From NCBI RefSeq assembly GCF_007197645.1, contig NZ_VKGK01000002.1, positions 300,953 through 364,952 of the forward strand: a stretch of DNA of 64,000 nt, given 5' to 3'. The notes under the pieces are model-generated. The model did not search any database. It was given only the letters and a program-made list of their open reading frames with translations, and was not told the origin of the DNA. Shown here piece after piece: positions 40,528 to 49,093 of the stretch. Made by a program: the position numbers and the translations under genes. Within the stretch, counting starts at the first letter, position 1, and every line of letters starts with the position of its first letter. Source of the stretch: Shewanella hanedai (GTDB lineage Bacteria; Pseudomonadota; Gammaproteobacteria; Enterobacterales; Shewanellaceae).

Positions 40528-41164
40528 TAATAAAATCCTTATTGATACTAACGGTGTAAAGCTCTAAAACGACGTTTGCCATTGGATATTCATCAACCTG
40601 ATATGCCATTCGCTTCCAATAGAGCTTGTTTGGCATAGCTTCAATGGCTTGAATAAACTTCAAGACAGCAAAGTAGTCTCCTTGGAATGTTAAACGGATA
40701 CCATGGCTATACAGGTTCATTTTCTTCTCTTCACCAATCTCCAATAACGCTATTGGCGCAATAGATCGAAACTCCTGGAGTTTTATCCCTCTCACTTGTT
40801 CAAGTAGTTTACTCAACAAGGCAGGCATATGATCGGCAGGCACCATATCCACCATTTGAAAGGAGAGTTCTTTATCTAACTCTTTACTTTTTTGCTCTAA
40901 TATCACGAAGCGAGCATTGTATTCATCATTAGGGTTTTGGGCTAACCTCTGCTTATAAAGCTCGTTTTGTTGGACTGAAATCTTATTTTCAGCAACAAGC
41001 GCCTTGTTTTGTTGGGTCAATTTATTGTGCTTTAAGAGGAAGGATTCCAGCGGCAAATAACACAGAAAAGCGACTATCACAAACGCAGCCGCCGCGACCA
41101 TGACGCGCTCTCGTTGGCTTAACACATCAAAACGAACGGCTAATTCCTGTAATTTCTGCTTCAC
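40508..41164 (-). CDS. mshJ: MSHA biogenesis protein MshJ
   Basis: PilO-like bitopic protein of 218 residues: a membrane helix at about 23-42, a coiled-coil segment (KLTQQNKALVAENKISVQQNEL), then a ferredoxin-like periplasmic domain (HGIRLTFQGDYFAVLKFIQAIEAMP). GTG 41164 start, overlapping the mshI2 stop by 4 bp. Confidence 0.9.
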   Translation of the reverse strand: MKQKLQELAVRFDVLSQRERVMVAAAAFVIVAFLCYLPLESFLLKHNKLTQQNKALVAENKISVQQNELYKQRLAQNPNDEYNARFVILEQKSKELDKELSFQMVDMVPADHMPALLSKLLEQVRGIKLQEFRSIAPIALLEIGEEKKMNLYSHGIRLTFQGDYFAVLKFIQAIEAMPNKLYWKRMAYQVDEYPMANVVLELYTVSINKDFISVSSQG

Positions 41165-41766
41165 TGGTTCGCCTCCGTTTGTGCTGTCGTTGTCAGAGTA
41201 AAGGAGAGAGGTTGATCATCACCGCGATTCATTGTCATTGACGCGAATGCTTGTCCTTTTAAGGTTTCCGTCATCTTGAGTCTATCCACCCAAAGAGGAA
41301 CACTGTGTGCGCTGGCAGTAAAACCTTCGAATACAAAGTTATCCTCTTCTACTTGGAACCGATTTAGCCAAATACTGGCATTAGCCACTCGAGCAAGATC
41401 TTCCATCAAAGGGGAGTAACCATGACTTGTTAAAGCTTCTCTTTGGCTCAGTTCCCCCAATAACATCTGTTTGAGTTCAATCTGCTGCGCAAATAGATCA
41501 ACTTTAGCAACCAATTTTGCATCTGGTTTACGCAGGGCAATTTTCGCTTCTAGATCTGTCTTTTCTCGTTCTAAACTATTTTTTGTACTCGCCAACTCAG
41601 CATGATCGGACTCTAAGCCTAAAACAAGTACATAGCTCAGCGTAGACCCAACGACACTGAGAACCAGCAATACCATTAACCCTATGGCCATCCTATTAAA
41701 GGACAATCTTAACTCAGGAGGTAAGAGTGATTCAGAATAGAGATTAATACGAGTCTTCATGGTCAT
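41161..41766 (-). CDS. mshI2: MSHA biogenesis protein MshI2 (PilN-like)
   Basis: PilN-like bitopic protein of 201 residues. The cytoplasmic N-terminal RINLYSESLLPPE is the segment that docks on the PilM-like partner; a membrane helix spans about 27-50, then coiled coil and a small beta domain. Overlaps mshI by 4 bp (ATGA), matching the pilM-pilN arrangement. Confidence 0.88.
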   Translation of the reverse strand: MTMKTRINLYSESLLPPELRLSFNRMAIGLMVLLVLSVVGSTLSYVLVLGLESDHAELASTKNSLEREKTDLEAKIALRKPDAKLVAKVDLFAQQIELKQMLLGELSQREALTSHGYSPLMEDLARVANASIWLNRFQVEEDNFVFEGFTASAHSVPLWVDRLKMTETLKGQAFASMTMNRGDDQPLSFTLTTTAQTEANQ

Positions 41767-42683
41767 GCCTGCTCTCCTGCTAGATTCAACTCATCTCGTC
41801 TCATCTCACGCCAAGCTAAACTTGCCATTTCAGCCTCAACACTCGCCACAGCAATCGCATTCACCTCTTGGTTGAAGTTTACACCCACTAATTCAGCTAA
41901 CTTCTCTGTCTGGCCATTGATGAGCAACTCGATTGAAGATACGGGGGCCTGACGTAACTGACTCTCGAAGTAATCCATGGATCTCTGTAGCTCTAGACTT
42001 AAGTTATCTGCCATACCAAAACTAAGCTCTTCAGCACTAACGGCATCAATCTGGTTGAACCCTCTGACCCTCCGCTGCATATAAAGCTCACCTTGTTTAA
42101 CAACCGTAAGCAACATCTCTTGCCCAGATAGGTGGCTAATAATGAGTTTTGCCTGCGGCTCTTCCAAGAACAAATTAGTCACAGCCATCTCTTCGATATT
42201 TATGCCGTTGACTTGCATCTCATGATCTTTTGCGGCCAATACCATCGCGACAGTCTTCTTCCTATCGACGATAACAACGTTTACCTTGGCTGTATTTTGT
42301 TGAGGAGGCTCAAAATAATCGATATGTACATCAGTGACGGGTTGGCTAATCATATCTTTAATCGACCATAAAAGAGCCTGCCCCATCTCTTCAGGTTCGA
42401 CATTTGGCTTATCGACAACGATAAGTTGGTAGTAAGATGAACTCAACGTGATCTGCAGTTCTGCAGGACCAAAAGCCTTTTCCACATCCGTAAACAACGC
42501 CGGCCAGTTGACACCATCAAATGCAAATTCCTTTAGGTCATTTGCAGCAACTTCTCCATCCTGGCTTTCATCAAACTGATGATAAACGACAACTTTTTCT
42601 GGGCACACATAAATACCGAGTTTAAGTTTGGCATTGGATTTTTGCCAAAAAGCCAACCGGCTAAAAATACTCTTTTCCTTCAT
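41763..42683 (-). CDS. mshI: MSHA biogenesis protein MshI (PilM-like)
   Basis: Cytoplasmic, actin-like-fold PilM relative of 306 residues with no membrane helix. Recognised from KLGIYVCPEKVVVYH and QALLWSIKDMISQPVTDVHIDYF and its position as the first assembly gene after csrD. The canonical ATP-binding motifs of PilM are poorly preserved. First gene of the main msh transcript; the 355 bp upstream probably hold its promoter. Confidence 0.9.
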   Translation of the reverse strand: MKEKSIFSRLAFWQKSNAKLKLGIYVCPEKVVVYHQFDESQDGEVAANDLKEFAFDGVNWPALFTDVEKAFGPAELQITLSSSYYQLIVVDKPNVEPEEMGQALLWSIKDMISQPVTDVHIDYFEPPQQNTAKVNVVIVDRKKTVAMVLAAKDHEMQVNGINIEEMAVTNLFLEEPQAKLIISHLSGQEMLLTVVKQGELYMQRRVRGFNQIDAVSAEELSFGMADNLSLELQRSMDYFESQLRQAPVSSIELLINGQTEKLAELVGVNFNQEVNAIAVASVEAEMASLAWREMRRDELNLAGEQA

Positions 42684-43038
42684 AAGGTGCCTATTATCAT
42701 TTTAAATTCAGTTTACGCATATGATGCTACCATTTAAGCCATTAGCAATACAAAGAGTTACAATTGTGAACGGATATCAACATGATTAGCTAATCTTAAA
42801 CTAAAGTATACAAGCAGATTATCAAATTTGTTATGCTTATTGTAACTACTAATCATATAATTTTGTAGAGAAAACAAAGAATGCAATACAAGGCATAAAG
42901 CCTAAGATAGGCTTATAACCCTAATCTCACAAGTTATAGCCAAGTTAAATACCTTGTAACAACCTTGTTATTACATTAGATGGGGTAATAAAGCTTAAAT
43001 TAATAACTTTTATTTTTCACTGCGGTCAGCAAAGCTGA
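42684..43038. other. intergenic region, mshI/csrD
   Basis: 355 bp, AT-rich, no gene seen. It should contain the msh promoter: on the minus strand TTGTAT and TAGCAT lie 18 bp apart about 60-90 bp before mshI. A near-palindrome GTTACAATTGTGAAC sits at 42757-42771 and could be a regulator site. Both are weak assignments. Confidence 0.4.
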
Positions 43039-44952
43039 CTAATCCTCTTCAACTGGATCGCTAAATATGCTTCCCTGTCCTGCACTCACACCAAGAATTT
43101 TCAATGTTTGCCACTCTTCAAAAGATTCAACTCCTTCAGCAAAAACTTGTACTCCTGTGCGATATAGTCCACCAATCAAGCTACGGACAAATAGTTGATT
43201 CTCTTGTCTTAGGTGGATCTGACGAACAATAGAACGGTGTAATTTAATGAAGTCGAAGTGACACTCTTTAATATATTGGGTGCTGACGACCTGCTGACCA
43301 ACACGATCAACACACAGACTAGCCCCCATTTTTCTTATCATATCGAGTTTTGGGGCTAACTGTTCAATGTGGTGGACCACGATGTCTTCATTAATTTCAA
43401 AAATTAATCTTGGTGTTAGATGACGATACTCAAGCAGGGTGGTTTTCAACCAGCGAATAAAAGCTCTACTCAATAAGGTATCTAAGCTGAGGTTCACGCT
43501 GTATTTAGTCGTGGTATCATTGAGGTTAGCGAGTAGATCAAACAGCACAGCTTCTATGACTTGTCGTTCAAATTGCGGTGTTAGGCCACACTTTATCGCC
43601 ATGGGAATATAGAGCGTCGCTCGAATTAAATTATCTTGGTTATCCCTAATTCGACTAGAGATCTCCATGTGATGAATTTCCCTATCACTGTCAATCACTG
43701 GCTGAGAGAAGATCACTAACCGCCGATTAACGAGCGCATATTCAAGAAAGCTTCTCCAACGCACCGAACCCTTAGCAAATTCCTCATCTACGGCTCCTTT
43801 ATCATACATAAACCAGCCGCTGTTTCCCTGAAATTGAGCAGCCCTTAGAGCACGTTCGGCTTCCTCTAGCAACTGCTCTTTTGTCTCTCCGACTTTAAAA
43901 TAAGCAGCGCCAATATGATAAAAGTCAGCACTACTAATTCCATCGGGAAGCTTATGGTTCAAACACACTTTCAACAGTTTCCCCGCTAACTTCTCCACAT
44001 CTTTTAAGGATATCTGTGGGACAACTATCGCGAATTGGTTGTAGGAACGACGGGAAAATATACTGTTAGCCTGACTATCTAATATTTGACTAATATCATT
44101 GATTGTTTGAAGTAATATTTCATCTATTTGCTCCTCACCGATCTCCTGCAACAGCAAATCAAGGTCTTCCATCTCCAGCAGAAAAAGTACCCCTGGGGCC
44201 ATCATCCCGCGATCGTTACTTAACGCATCCAATCGATTTTTTAGGAACAGTCTATTGCCTATGCCTGTTTCTGGATCGAGAAAGGTGTTCGAGCGGATAA
44301 ATTGATCAAATCGAGCTCTCTGCTTCTGTGCATCATCTAACTCCAACAGCATGTGCGTCAGTGCTCGATTTATCATTCGGGGCTTACCGTGGCCTTTCTC
44401 AGCTAATGCTTGTTCATATTCATTATTAAGAATTAATTTACTACGAATAGCGAGATCTTCGATTCCTTGAAGTTGAGTAGACAACCAGAGGTAGCCAGAG
44501 CGAACAAAGAAAGCAATAAAACCAATGCCGACAATGAAGACGCTCAATGCATACCAACTAAAACTATACATTTTAAAAGGTTGAGGCAGTTTCATTGATA
44601 GGCTTAAGCCGTCATGGTGATTTAACGACTTCTCATAGTAAACAAAGCCAGATCTTTCCTTACCAGAGCTATATTCATAAAGCGTCTTTTTCCCATCTTT
44701 TAAAACTAAATGGGTCACCTTATAGGCAGAGAGTATCGGAGGAAGCCACGTATCTAAAACAGCTGAGGTGCCATCATGATCAAAATGATGCACTAGCATT
44801 GCCTCTAGTTCTGTCACTTTTTGTTGTTGAAATGTGGAGGTTAACTGCGCAAAACTGATCAAAGCTGTCAGTAAAAAAATAAAAGCTACCGCAGCCAATG
44901 AGATAAACCAGAAGCTGGTCAGTTTATTTGTTAAGAGTCGAGTTAGTTTCAT
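43039..44952 (-). CDS. csrD: degenerate GGDEF-EAL regulator CsrD (MshH)
   Basis: Membrane protein of 637 residues with two helices (about 15-37 and 132-152), a periplasmic loop, a linker, then GGDEF-like (about 215-385) and EAL-like (about 400-630) domains. The catalytic GGDEF is replaced by RSYNQ (in FSRRSYNQF) and the EAL signature by a SQPV-type stretch. E. coli CsrD is likewise inactive and instead promotes RNase E-dependent decay of CsrB/C RNAs. Encoded just upstream of msh, as in Vibrio (mshH). I infer RNA-decay regulation, not c-di-GMP turnover. Confidence 0.92.
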   Translation of the reverse strand: MKLTRLLTNKLTSFWFISLAAVAFIFLLTALISFAQLTSTFQQQKVTELEAMLVHHFDHDGTSAVLDTWLPPILSAYKVTHLVLKDGKKTLYEYSSGKERSGFVYYEKSLNHHDGLSLSMKLPQPFKMYSFSWYALSVFIVGIGFIAFFVRSGYLWLSTQLQGIEDLAIRSKLILNNEYEQALAEKGHGKPRMINRALTHMLLELDDAQKQRARFDQFIRSNTFLDPETGIGNRLFLKNRLDALSNDRGMMAPGVLFLLEMEDLDLLLQEIGEEQIDEILLQTINDISQILDSQANSIFSRRSYNQFAIVVPQISLKDVEKLAGKLLKVCLNHKLPDGISSADFYHIGAAYFKVGETKEQLLEEAERALRAAQFQGNSGWFMYDKGAVDEEFAKGSVRWRSFLEYALVNRRLVIFSQPVIDSDREIHHMEISSRIRDNQDNLIRATLYIPMAIKCGLTPQFERQVIEAVLFDLLANLNDTTTKYSVNLSLDTLLSRAFIRWLKTTLLEYRHLTPRLIFEINEDIVVHHIEQLAPKLDMIRKMGASLCVDRVGQQVVSTQYIKECHFDFIKLHRSIVRQIHLRQENQLFVRSLIGGLYRTGVQVFAEGVESFEEWQTLKILGVSAGQGSIFSDPVEED

Positions 44953-45155
44953 TATCCGCTTCCTGCAGGATTTTATTGCTCTTATAACTAATAAGATAAG
45001 GAACCCTGAAAGCAGAGTTTATGCGAATAGAGCCCAGATTATACCAATCGGTATTGGGCCAAACTTTAAAATTTAACCATACAAACAAATAACAGCATCT
45101 ACAATAATAATTTAGTACTAAGTCCAAAGTAACAAGAGGCAAAAAGGCACAGAAA

Positions 45156-45180
45156 TGAAAAGGGCCATAAGGCCCTTTCA
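45156..45180 (-). terminator. terminator after maeB
   Basis: GAAAAGGGCC (45157-45166) pairs with GGCCCTTTC around ATAA, about 30 bp past the malic enzyme stop; minus-strand T-rich tail follows. Confidence 0.8.
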
Positions 45181-45209
45181 TACATGCTTACACTCGTTTT
45201 AAGCTCAGT

Positions 45210-46457
45210 CTAGCTCAAGTAATTTTCAGGTAAAGACGTAATAGCAGCCACACCTGAATCTATTGCAGCTTGGGCAACGGCTCTAGCAACATTTGGCAAT
45301 AAACGTGGGTCCATAGGTTTAGGGATCACATATTCAGGGCCAAACTTTAATTCAGTCACACCAGGATAAGCAGCAAGTACAGACGCAGGCACCGCTTCTC
45401 GTGCAAGTTCAGCAATGGCATACACCGCAGCAACTTTCATCTCATCATTAATTTTTGAGGCACGAACATCCAGCGCACCACGGAAAATAAACGGGAAACA
45501 AAGTACGTTGTTCACTTGATTAGGATAATCGCTGCGTCCAGTACCCATAATTAAATCTTGACGAGCCTCATGAGCCACTTCAGGCTTAATCTCTGGATCA
45601 GGATTAGAGCAAGCAAAGACAACAGGATTGTCTGCCATAAGTGCGATATCTTCAGCACTTAACACATCTGGGCCAGACAAACCTAAGAAAGCATCAGCCC
45701 CTTTAATCACATCTTGCAAAGTACGCTTATCTGTATTGTTAGCAAATAATGCCTTGTACTCATTGATGTCATCACGACGCGTGTGGATCACCCCTTTTCT
45801 GTCGAGCATATAAACATTTTCACGCTGTACGCCACACTTAACAAGCATCGTCATACAAGCAATCGCAGCTGCGCCAGCACCCATACAGACGAAGATAGCT
45901 TCATCAATTTTCTTACCTTGAATTTCAAGCGCATTAATCATGCCCGCAGTAGTCACAATCGCGGTGCCATGTTGATCATCATGAAATACAGGAACGTTAC
46001 AGCGTTCAATGAGCGCCTTTTCAATCTCAAAACACTCAGGTGCTTTGATATCTTCGAGGTTAATTCCACCAAAGGTATCGGCAATCGCCTCTACAGTATT
46101 AATAAACTCTTCAGGAGTGCGGTGCTTAACTTCAATATCTGTCGCATCAATGTTAGCAAAATGCTTAAACAGCAGCGCTTTACCTTCCATAACAGGTTTA
46201 GATGCCAGCGGTCCCAAATTCCCCAAACCTAAAATGGCTGTCCCATTAGAGATAACAGCAACCGTATTTCCTTTTGCCGTATAACGGTAAGCATTATCAG
46301 GGTTAGCAGCGATTTCGCGCACAGGTTCGGCGACACCGGGGCTATAGGCTAATGCTAAATCCATACTTGTTTCGGCTGGTTTAGTCAGGCAAACGGCTGT
46401 TTTTCCTGGCACTGGAAACTCATGATAATCGAGGGCTTGTTGGCGAAAATCTGACAT
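45210..46457 (-). CDS. maeB: malic enzyme (short form, NAD(P)-dependent)
   Basis: Decarboxylates malate to pyruvate, linking the TCA cycle to pyruvate and NAD(P)H. At 415 residues it has only the malic enzyme core and lacks the C-terminal phosphotransacetylase-like half of E. coli MaeB. Motifs: YSPGVAEPVREIA, VISNGTAILGLGNLGP, FHDDQHGTAIV and the nucleotide-binding FVCMGAGAAAIACM. I use ATG 46457 (AGGA 8 nt upstream); the longer frame to 46481 is unsupported. A repeat copy ends only 52 bp upstream, so the promoter may lie within or beyond it. Confidence 0.93.
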   Translation of the reverse strand: MSDFRQQALDYHEFPVPGKTAVCLTKPAETSMDLALAYSPGVAEPVREIAANPDNAYRYTAKGNTVAVISNGTAILGLGNLGPLASKPVMEGKALLFKHFANIDATDIEVKHRTPEEFINTVEAIADTFGGINLEDIKAPECFEIEKALIERCNVPVFHDDQHGTAIVTTAGMINALEIQGKKIDEAIFVCMGAGAAAIACMTMLVKCGVQRENVYMLDRKGVIHTRRDDINEYKALFANNTDKRTLQDVIKGADAFLGLSGPDVLSAEDIALMADNPVVFACSNPDPEIKPEVAHEARQDLIMGTGRSDYPNQVNNVLCFPFIFRGALDVRASKINDEMKVAAVYAIAELAREAVPASVLAAYPGVTELKFGPEYVIPKPMDPRLLPNVARAVAQAAIDSGVAAITSLPENYLS

Positions 46458-46509
46458 TGTTATAATCCTGAGAAGCGGCAAATATACTTTTAGTGAGGTC
46501 TATGGTCTT

Positions 46510-46774
46510 ATACCAATCAATATAAGAAGTTGATCTACTCAGAGTGTTTTTTGGCAAACTAATTCAAGGCGAATTAATGACATAATGGTATTCCCTTATG
46601 AGTTCATTCAACGTAGAAGTAGGCAGCCAAAAACACTCCTTACAGGCGAGTTTTAGCGATTCTGATGCTGTGTTAACGAGCTTAACCGTAGAATAACTAT
46701 GCTCTTCACTCGTTGCCTTGCCTCAGGACCGCTAAACTCTCGCTGAGCGATCAAATCTTTATACTGATTGGTAT
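46510..46774 (+). repeat. dispersed 265-bp repeat, full copy (copy 2)
   Basis: Bounded by ATACCAATCAATATAA on the left and TTTATACTGATTGGTAT on the right, a near-perfect terminal inverted repeat that extends imperfectly to about 40 bp. Inside are two back-to-back hairpin halves meeting at CAGGCGAG: the left uses AGTGTTTTTTGGC/GCCAAAAACACT, the right uses GAGTTTTAGCG/CGCTAAACTC. No ORF of note. No clear target-site duplication. MITE-like. Confidence 0.88.
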
Positions 46775-47109
46775 TTACACTCTTTTAATTTTTAATTGCT
46801 TTAAAAGTAGGGGCAACCAATTGTGGCTACAATACTCGAAATACCACAATTATCAACCCAGATATTAGAGAAATTCAACCAAAGGCATCGATTAAACAGC
46901 AAAGGGTTATTTTGCAAACTTAAGTCTGCTTTCTAGAAGTAAATACAACAATGTTTTTGTAGGAATAATACAACGAAGTAACAGATATCAATGGGTATAC
47001 ACGAAGTTAACAGTAAAAATGTTGATAAAATTACCAAACTCTTCTCTAAAGCTATTTAGATAAATCTTTTTAATCTAATTTAGGTCAATTTCACTCAGGT
47101 TAATGATTA
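46775..47109. other. 335-bp stretch between two inverted repeat copies
   Basis: AT-rich sequence between copies 2 and 3. I see no gene, tRNA or clear promoter. Since the flanking copies are inverted, this segment could flip by recombination. Confidence 0.5.
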
Positions 47110-47376
47110 ATACCAATCAGTATAAAGATTTGATCGCTCAGCGAGAGTTTAGCGGTCATGAGGCAAGGCAACGAGTGAAGAGCATAGTCATTCTACGGTC
47201 AAGCTCGTTAACACAGCATCAGAACCGCTAAAACTCGCCTGTAAAGGAGTGTTTTTGGCTGCCTACTTCTGCGTTGAATGAACTCACAAGGGAACAACCA
47301 TTATGTCATCCATTCGCCTTGAATTAGTTTGCCAAAAAACACTCTGAGTAGATCAACTTCTTATACTGATTGGTAT
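47110..47376 (-). repeat. dispersed 267-bp repeat, full copy (copy 3)
   Basis: The same element as copy 2 in the opposite orientation, with both ends intact (ATACCAATCAGTATAAAG ... TTATACTGATTGGTAT). Nearly identical to copy 2 throughout, so both insertions are recent or homogenised. Confidence 0.88.
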
Positions 47377-47426
47377 AAAACCAAATATGAAGAGAGTAAG
47401 TAGGCAGCCAGTGATCGCAAGACAAC

Positions 47427-47454
47427 AAAAAGGCGCCATATAGGCGCCTTTTTT
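47427..47454 (-). terminator. terminator after rpmE
   Basis: AAAAAGGCGCC (47427-47437) and GGCGCCTTTTT (47443-47453) with a 5-nt loop; a strong intrinsic terminator 35 bp past the rpmE stop, usable in both directions. Confidence 0.9.
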
Positions 47455-47487
47455 AAATTCAATTCGGAAGAATTAATTAAGTAATAA

Positions 47488-47700
47488 TTACTTCTTACCA
47501 AGTGCACCGAAGCGCTTGTTGAACTTGTCGATACGTCCACCAGTGTCAACAACTTTCTGTGTACCAGTGTAGAATGGGTGACATGCACCACATACGTCCA
47601 AATGCAGTGACTTACCAGCAGTTGAATTTACTTTGATAACGTTACCACAAGTACATGTTGCAGTGATTTCTGCATAATCAGGATGAATGCCTGCTTTCAT
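47488..47700 (-). CDS. rpmE: 50S ribosomal protein L31 (zinc-binding form)
   Basis: 70-residue L31, the same length as E. coli. The zinc ligands are present: CTC at 16-18 and CGAC at 37-40, so this is the C+ form rather than the zinc-free paralogue. ATG 47700 (MKAGIHPDY) has AGAGGT 7 nt upstream; the longer frame to 47757 runs into the leader. Confidence 0.97.
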   Translation of the reverse strand: MKAGIHPDYAEITATCTCGNVIKVNSTAGKSLHLDVCGACHPFYTGTQKVVDTGGRIDKFNKRFGALGKK

Positions 47701-47702
47701 TG

Positions 47703-47757
47703 GGATTACCTCTAGTTGAAGGCCATGTCGCTCTTCCAACCCGAAGTCGGACACCAC
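47703..47757 (-). promoter_or_regulatory. candidate L31 autoregulatory leader
   Basis: In the rpmE 5' untranslated region the minus strand carries CCGAC-TTCGG-GTTGG, a small hairpin, then GAAGAGCGACATGGCCTTC, which can also fold, ending beside the ribosome binding site. Structured rpmE leaders bound by L31 are known in gammaproteobacteria. The folding is seen by eye only; assignment to that RNA family is inference. Confidence 0.4.
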
Positions 47758-47891
47758 ATGAAGTTAATAAATTATTTAGGCGCAGAATAGTATAGTAACT
47801 AAACAAGGGATACAAGATAAATCTACACACTCCACTCAAGCGGAATATTTATCGGTATTTAGCACTCTCTATTACAGAGTAAAAAGTGTGT

Positions 47892-48626
47892 TTAATCCAA
47901 CAGTTCCTTATACCGACTTTGCGCAACCTGTCTGTCTCTGTATTTATCTTTAACCGCATTAGACGGGCAAAAAAGTTGAACCCCCTCCTTTAAACTGTTT
48001 ATATTTTGGGCATTGAATGCTTGTTGATTGGCTTCGTATATCGCGACGACACTCCCATAAGTCGTCATCTGCCACTCTTTACGGTACTGGAGCGCTATTC
48101 TCCAAAGGGTTTGTCCTGGGCTCGAATTCAATGAACAATGAATATCTGCTAGTGCTTCATCTGGCTTGCGAACCTGTAGCGGGATAGGTCTATTTTGCCC
48201 TACCTTTATCTCACTCTTTACTCTTGATGGCTCAGCATTGACCGTTAAACTGATAGGCTTCACGTCTGCTGAAAACAGAGGGAAACGTTTTACATTGCGC
48301 CATTTGTTTACCCTGTACTCTTTAATGATTAAGACAGCAGTAGGATCATTCACGTCTTCAACACCTGTTAACTGCAATAGAAATCGATTGATCGGTTCGG
48401 TCATTAAGATCTCTTCATTGTTACCTTGCTGGACAATGAACTGCATTTTTTTGTAATTAGCATCTTTTGAGACGATATTCATTTTGAATTTAGGATACTC
48501 ACCTAATGTGAATTGCTGTTGGTTAATACTGACGTGGGTAATTCGTGCATGAGCATCAAGGCTGGAAAACATATAGCTTCCAACAAAGAGTATTAATGTC
48601 ATCACGATCTTAAAAAAATTAGCCAT
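47892..48626 (-). CDS. secreted protein with FimV-like LysM domain
   Basis: 244 residues with a signal peptide ending DAHA (residue 27). The N-terminal half (ITHVSINQQQFTLGEYPKFKMNIV) is a beta-rich domain I do not recognise. Residues 168-220 (SSPGQTLWRIALQYR ... VVAIYEANQQAFNAQNINSLKEGVQL) match the LysM-like unit of FimV/HubP proteins. Two Cys (164 and 220) bracket that unit and could form a disulphide. It is far too short to be FimV itself, which is a polar landmark protein; possibly a soluble periplasmic relative. Monocistronic. Confidence 0.7.
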   Translation of the reverse strand: MANFFKIVMTLILFVGSYMFSSLDAHARITHVSINQQQFTLGEYPKFKMNIVSKDANYKKMQFIVQQGNNEEILMTEPINRFLLQLTGVEDVNDPTAVLIIKEYRVNKWRNVKRFPLFSADVKPISLTVNAEPSRVKSEIKVGQNRPIPLQVRKPDEALADIHCSLNSSPGQTLWRIALQYRKEWQMTTYGSVVAIYEANQQAFNAQNINSLKEGVQLFCPSNAVKDKYRDRQVAQSRYKELLD

Positions 48627-49093
48627 AGAACCTCCACCAGCACATTAATATTCCCGAGCATCAATTCAACATCCTCTTGCTTAATCATCCCAATTTAAAT
48701 GCCGGAGACAAAGTTGAACTTCACACTTTAAACTGTTTCATACCCAAATAACTCCTATAAAATGCCAACACTCTAATAATCTTGTCTTCTACAGGAGTAC
48801 CGAGCTTTATCTCTTCGAGTGCTAAACGATGGTAGATGCTTGAAGTTAATAGTTGTTCTTAACTTCTACCCCCTAAATGACTCTCGATAATGACTTCTGC
48901 ATTATTCTCCCTTCGTTCACTGACTTAATAAACAAGTACACCTTCATATCTATGTTGCTCCAGTTTAAACATCTAAATGACTCTGAATTGACCACCTATT
49001 TTGTACCGCTAATAGTAAGGATGATAAAGAGTAGCCCTCGCTCAACAGTCTGAGTACACTAGTCGCTAAATTTTAATAGAACTTGCCAACTTT
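48627..49093. other. intergenic region upstream of priA
   Basis: 467 bp between two divergent genes. It should hold the promoters of both. I see no ORF, repeat copy or clear operator in it. Confidence 0.5.

Noticed and set aside
44924..45181. 85-codon minus-strand ORF
   Set aside because: It runs through the maeB terminator, overlaps csrD and has no ribosome binding site or recognisable protein features.
46510..47376. Composite transposon bounded by two inverted repeats
   Set aside because: The 335 bp between the copies contain no transposase or cargo gene, and each copy is a complete element by itself.
47361..47591. 76-codon minus-strand ORF
   Set aside because: Out-of-frame overlap with rpmE and its terminator; runs into repeat copy 3.
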